From assembly GCA_945788655.1 (NCBI GenBank), contig CALZMV010000102.1, forward strand, positions 1 through 5,072: DNA of 5,072 nt, read 5' to 3'. The position numbers and the translations under genes were made by a program. The notes beneath the pieces are model-generated. The model was not told the DNA's origin, did no database searches, and saw only the letters and a list, made by a program, of their open reading frames with translations. The stretch's first letter is position 1, and each line of letters begins with the position of its first letter. The DNA is from an uncultured Clostridia bacterium (GTDB lineage Bacteria > Bacillota > Clostridia > Peptostreptococcales > Anaerovoracaceae). Shown here in pieces: positions 4,419 through 5,072 of this stretch.

Positions 4419-5072
4419 ATGATAAACTTTAATGACATCATGGAAACCATTACCATGATTCAGGAAGAAAATTTAGATATACGAACCATTACCATGGGAA
4501 TTTCTCTACTGGACTGCGCTGATGCAGATATAGACCGTTCCTGTGAAAAGATTTACAACAAGATAACCACTAAGGCCAAGAACCTGGTTGCTGTAGGAGA
4601 AGCAATAGAAAAGAAATACGGCATTCCTATTGTAAACAAGAGAATCAGCGTTACTCCAATTGCGATACTTGTAGCTGCAAGCGGCGGTGACCCTGTTAAA
4701 TATGCAAAGACCCTCGATAGAGCAGCAAAGGAAGTAGGTGTAAATTTCATCGGTGGCTTCAGTGCTCTAGTTCAAAAGGGCTTCAGTGCAGGTGACAAAG
4801 AACTGATTCAGGCAATTCCTCGTGCTCTGGCCGAAACAGACTTCGTTTGCTCCTCCGTAAATATCGGATCAACAAAAGCCGGTATCAATATGGATGCTGT
4901 AAAGATGATGGGTGATGTGGTAAGGGAAGCTGCAGAGCTTACAAAAGACAAGCAGTGCATCGGCGCTGCAAAGCTGGTTGTTTTCTGCAATGCGCCTGAA
5001 GACAATCCTTTTATGGCTGGTGCCTTCCATGGTATCAGCGAACCTGATGTAGTATTAAATGTAGGTGTTTCC
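4419..5072 (+). CDS. PFL family protein (UPF0210, DUF711), C-terminus cut off by the window edge
   Basis: The frame is open from ATG 4419 to the window edge, giving exactly 218 codons; family members are about 450 residues, so about half is visible. Strongly conserved UPF0210 segments include I-R-T-I-T-M-G-I-S-L-L-D-C (21-33), N-K-I-T-T-K-A-K-N-L-V-A-V-G (47-60), P-I-V-N-K-R-I-S-V-T-P-I (70-81), F-I-G-G-F-S-A-L-V-Q-K-G (110-121), I-P-R-A-L-A-E-T (133-140) and C-S-S-V-N-I-G-S-T-K-A-G-I-N-M (144-158). The streptococcal homologue SP0239 is classed structurally with the pyruvate formate-lyase-like glycyl radical enzymes, hence the name. Catalytic activity is not established, and the region that would carry any glycyl radical site is not in the window. 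There is no signal peptide, so it is cytoplasmic. Pairing with the upstream ACT gene suggests ligand-responsive regulation. Confidence 0.95.
   Translation, partial: MINFNDIMETITMIQEENLDIRTITMGISLLDCADADIDRSCEKIYNKITTKAKNLVAVGEAIEKKYGIPIVNKRISVTPIAILVAASGGDPVKYAKTLDRAAKEVGVNFIGGFSALVQKGFSAGDKELIQAIPRALAETDFVCSSVNIGSTKAGINMDAVKMMGDVVREAAELTKDKQCIGAAKLVVFCNAPEDNPFMAGAFHGISEPDVVLNVGVS
4445..4496 (+). repeat. 13-bp direct repeat inside the PFL-family gene, in frame
   Basis: AACCATTACCATG occurs at 4445-4457 and 4484-4496, exactly 39 bases (13 codons) apart, and both copies encode T-I-T-M (residues 10-13 and 23-26). The second copy lies in a segment conserved across UPF0210. The unit between the copies is not repeated, so chance convergence is as likely as duplication. 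Confidence 0.6.

Noticed and set aside
4200..4456. Two overlapping minus-strand open frames opposite the ACT gene
   Set aside because: Two frames over the same bases cannot both be real, and the plus-strand ACT domain with its own ribosome binding site explains the region.
4553..5005. Two minus-strand open frames of 65 codons opposite the PFL gene
   Set aside because: They are antisense to highly conserved UPF0210 sequence, with no start signals.

Overview
The window looks like a piece of a low-to-moderate GC Firmicutes chromosome, most likely class Clostridia and possibly Lachnospiraceae. The reasons are strong AGGAGG-type ribosome binding sites, consensus sigma-A promoter elements, tight co-directional gene packing, and gene families common in anaerobic Firmicutes: a DUF6873-like protein, an Elp3-like radical SAM protein without an acetyltransferase domain, and the UPF0237/UPF0210 pair. 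The genus cannot be fixed from the sequence alone. I see no rRNA, tRNA, CRISPR array, insertion sequence or phage gene. Coding density is very high and no stretch over 300 bases lacks a gene.

The layout is two divergent gene clusters separated by a 62-bp intergenic region (2316-2377). The minus-strand cluster runs ung (uracil-DNA glycosylase, 2315-1647), lemA (1612-1067), then a DUF2207 (YciQ-like) membrane protein (1051 to beyond base 1, C-terminus missing), with gaps of 34 and 15 bp. The plus-strand cluster runs a DUF6873-like protein (2378-3025), an Elp3-like radical SAM protein (3039-4115), an ACT-domain protein of UPF0237 (4137-4400) and a PFL-family/UPF0210 protein (4419 to beyond base 5072, C-terminus missing), with gaps of 13, 21 and 18 bp. 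Both clusters look like operons. No intrinsic terminator is visible between any of the genes.

The main regulatory observation is in the intergenic region. A textbook promoter, TTGAAA-17 bp-TATAAT, fires rightward and places its expected start point on the A of the DUF6873 start codon, so that mRNA is predicted to be leaderless; indeed no Shine-Dalgarno sequence precedes that ATG. A leftward extended -10 element, TGCTATAAT, lies inside the spacer of the rightward promoter. The two promoters are therefore interleaved in about 36 bp and should exclude each other. Their -10 boxes form the arms of an imperfect inverted repeat that could also be an operator.

Functionally, ung is base-excision DNA repair, and lemA plus DUF2207 form a recurring envelope-associated pair of unknown role. 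The plus-strand genes are all conserved but poorly characterised: a probable GME/pentein-fold protein, an iron-sulfur radical enzyme, and a small ACT regulator paired with a protein related by fold to glycyl radical enzymes. I found no clearly novel system. The DUF6873/radical SAM pair and the ACT/PFL pair are the best candidates for unexplained biochemistry.
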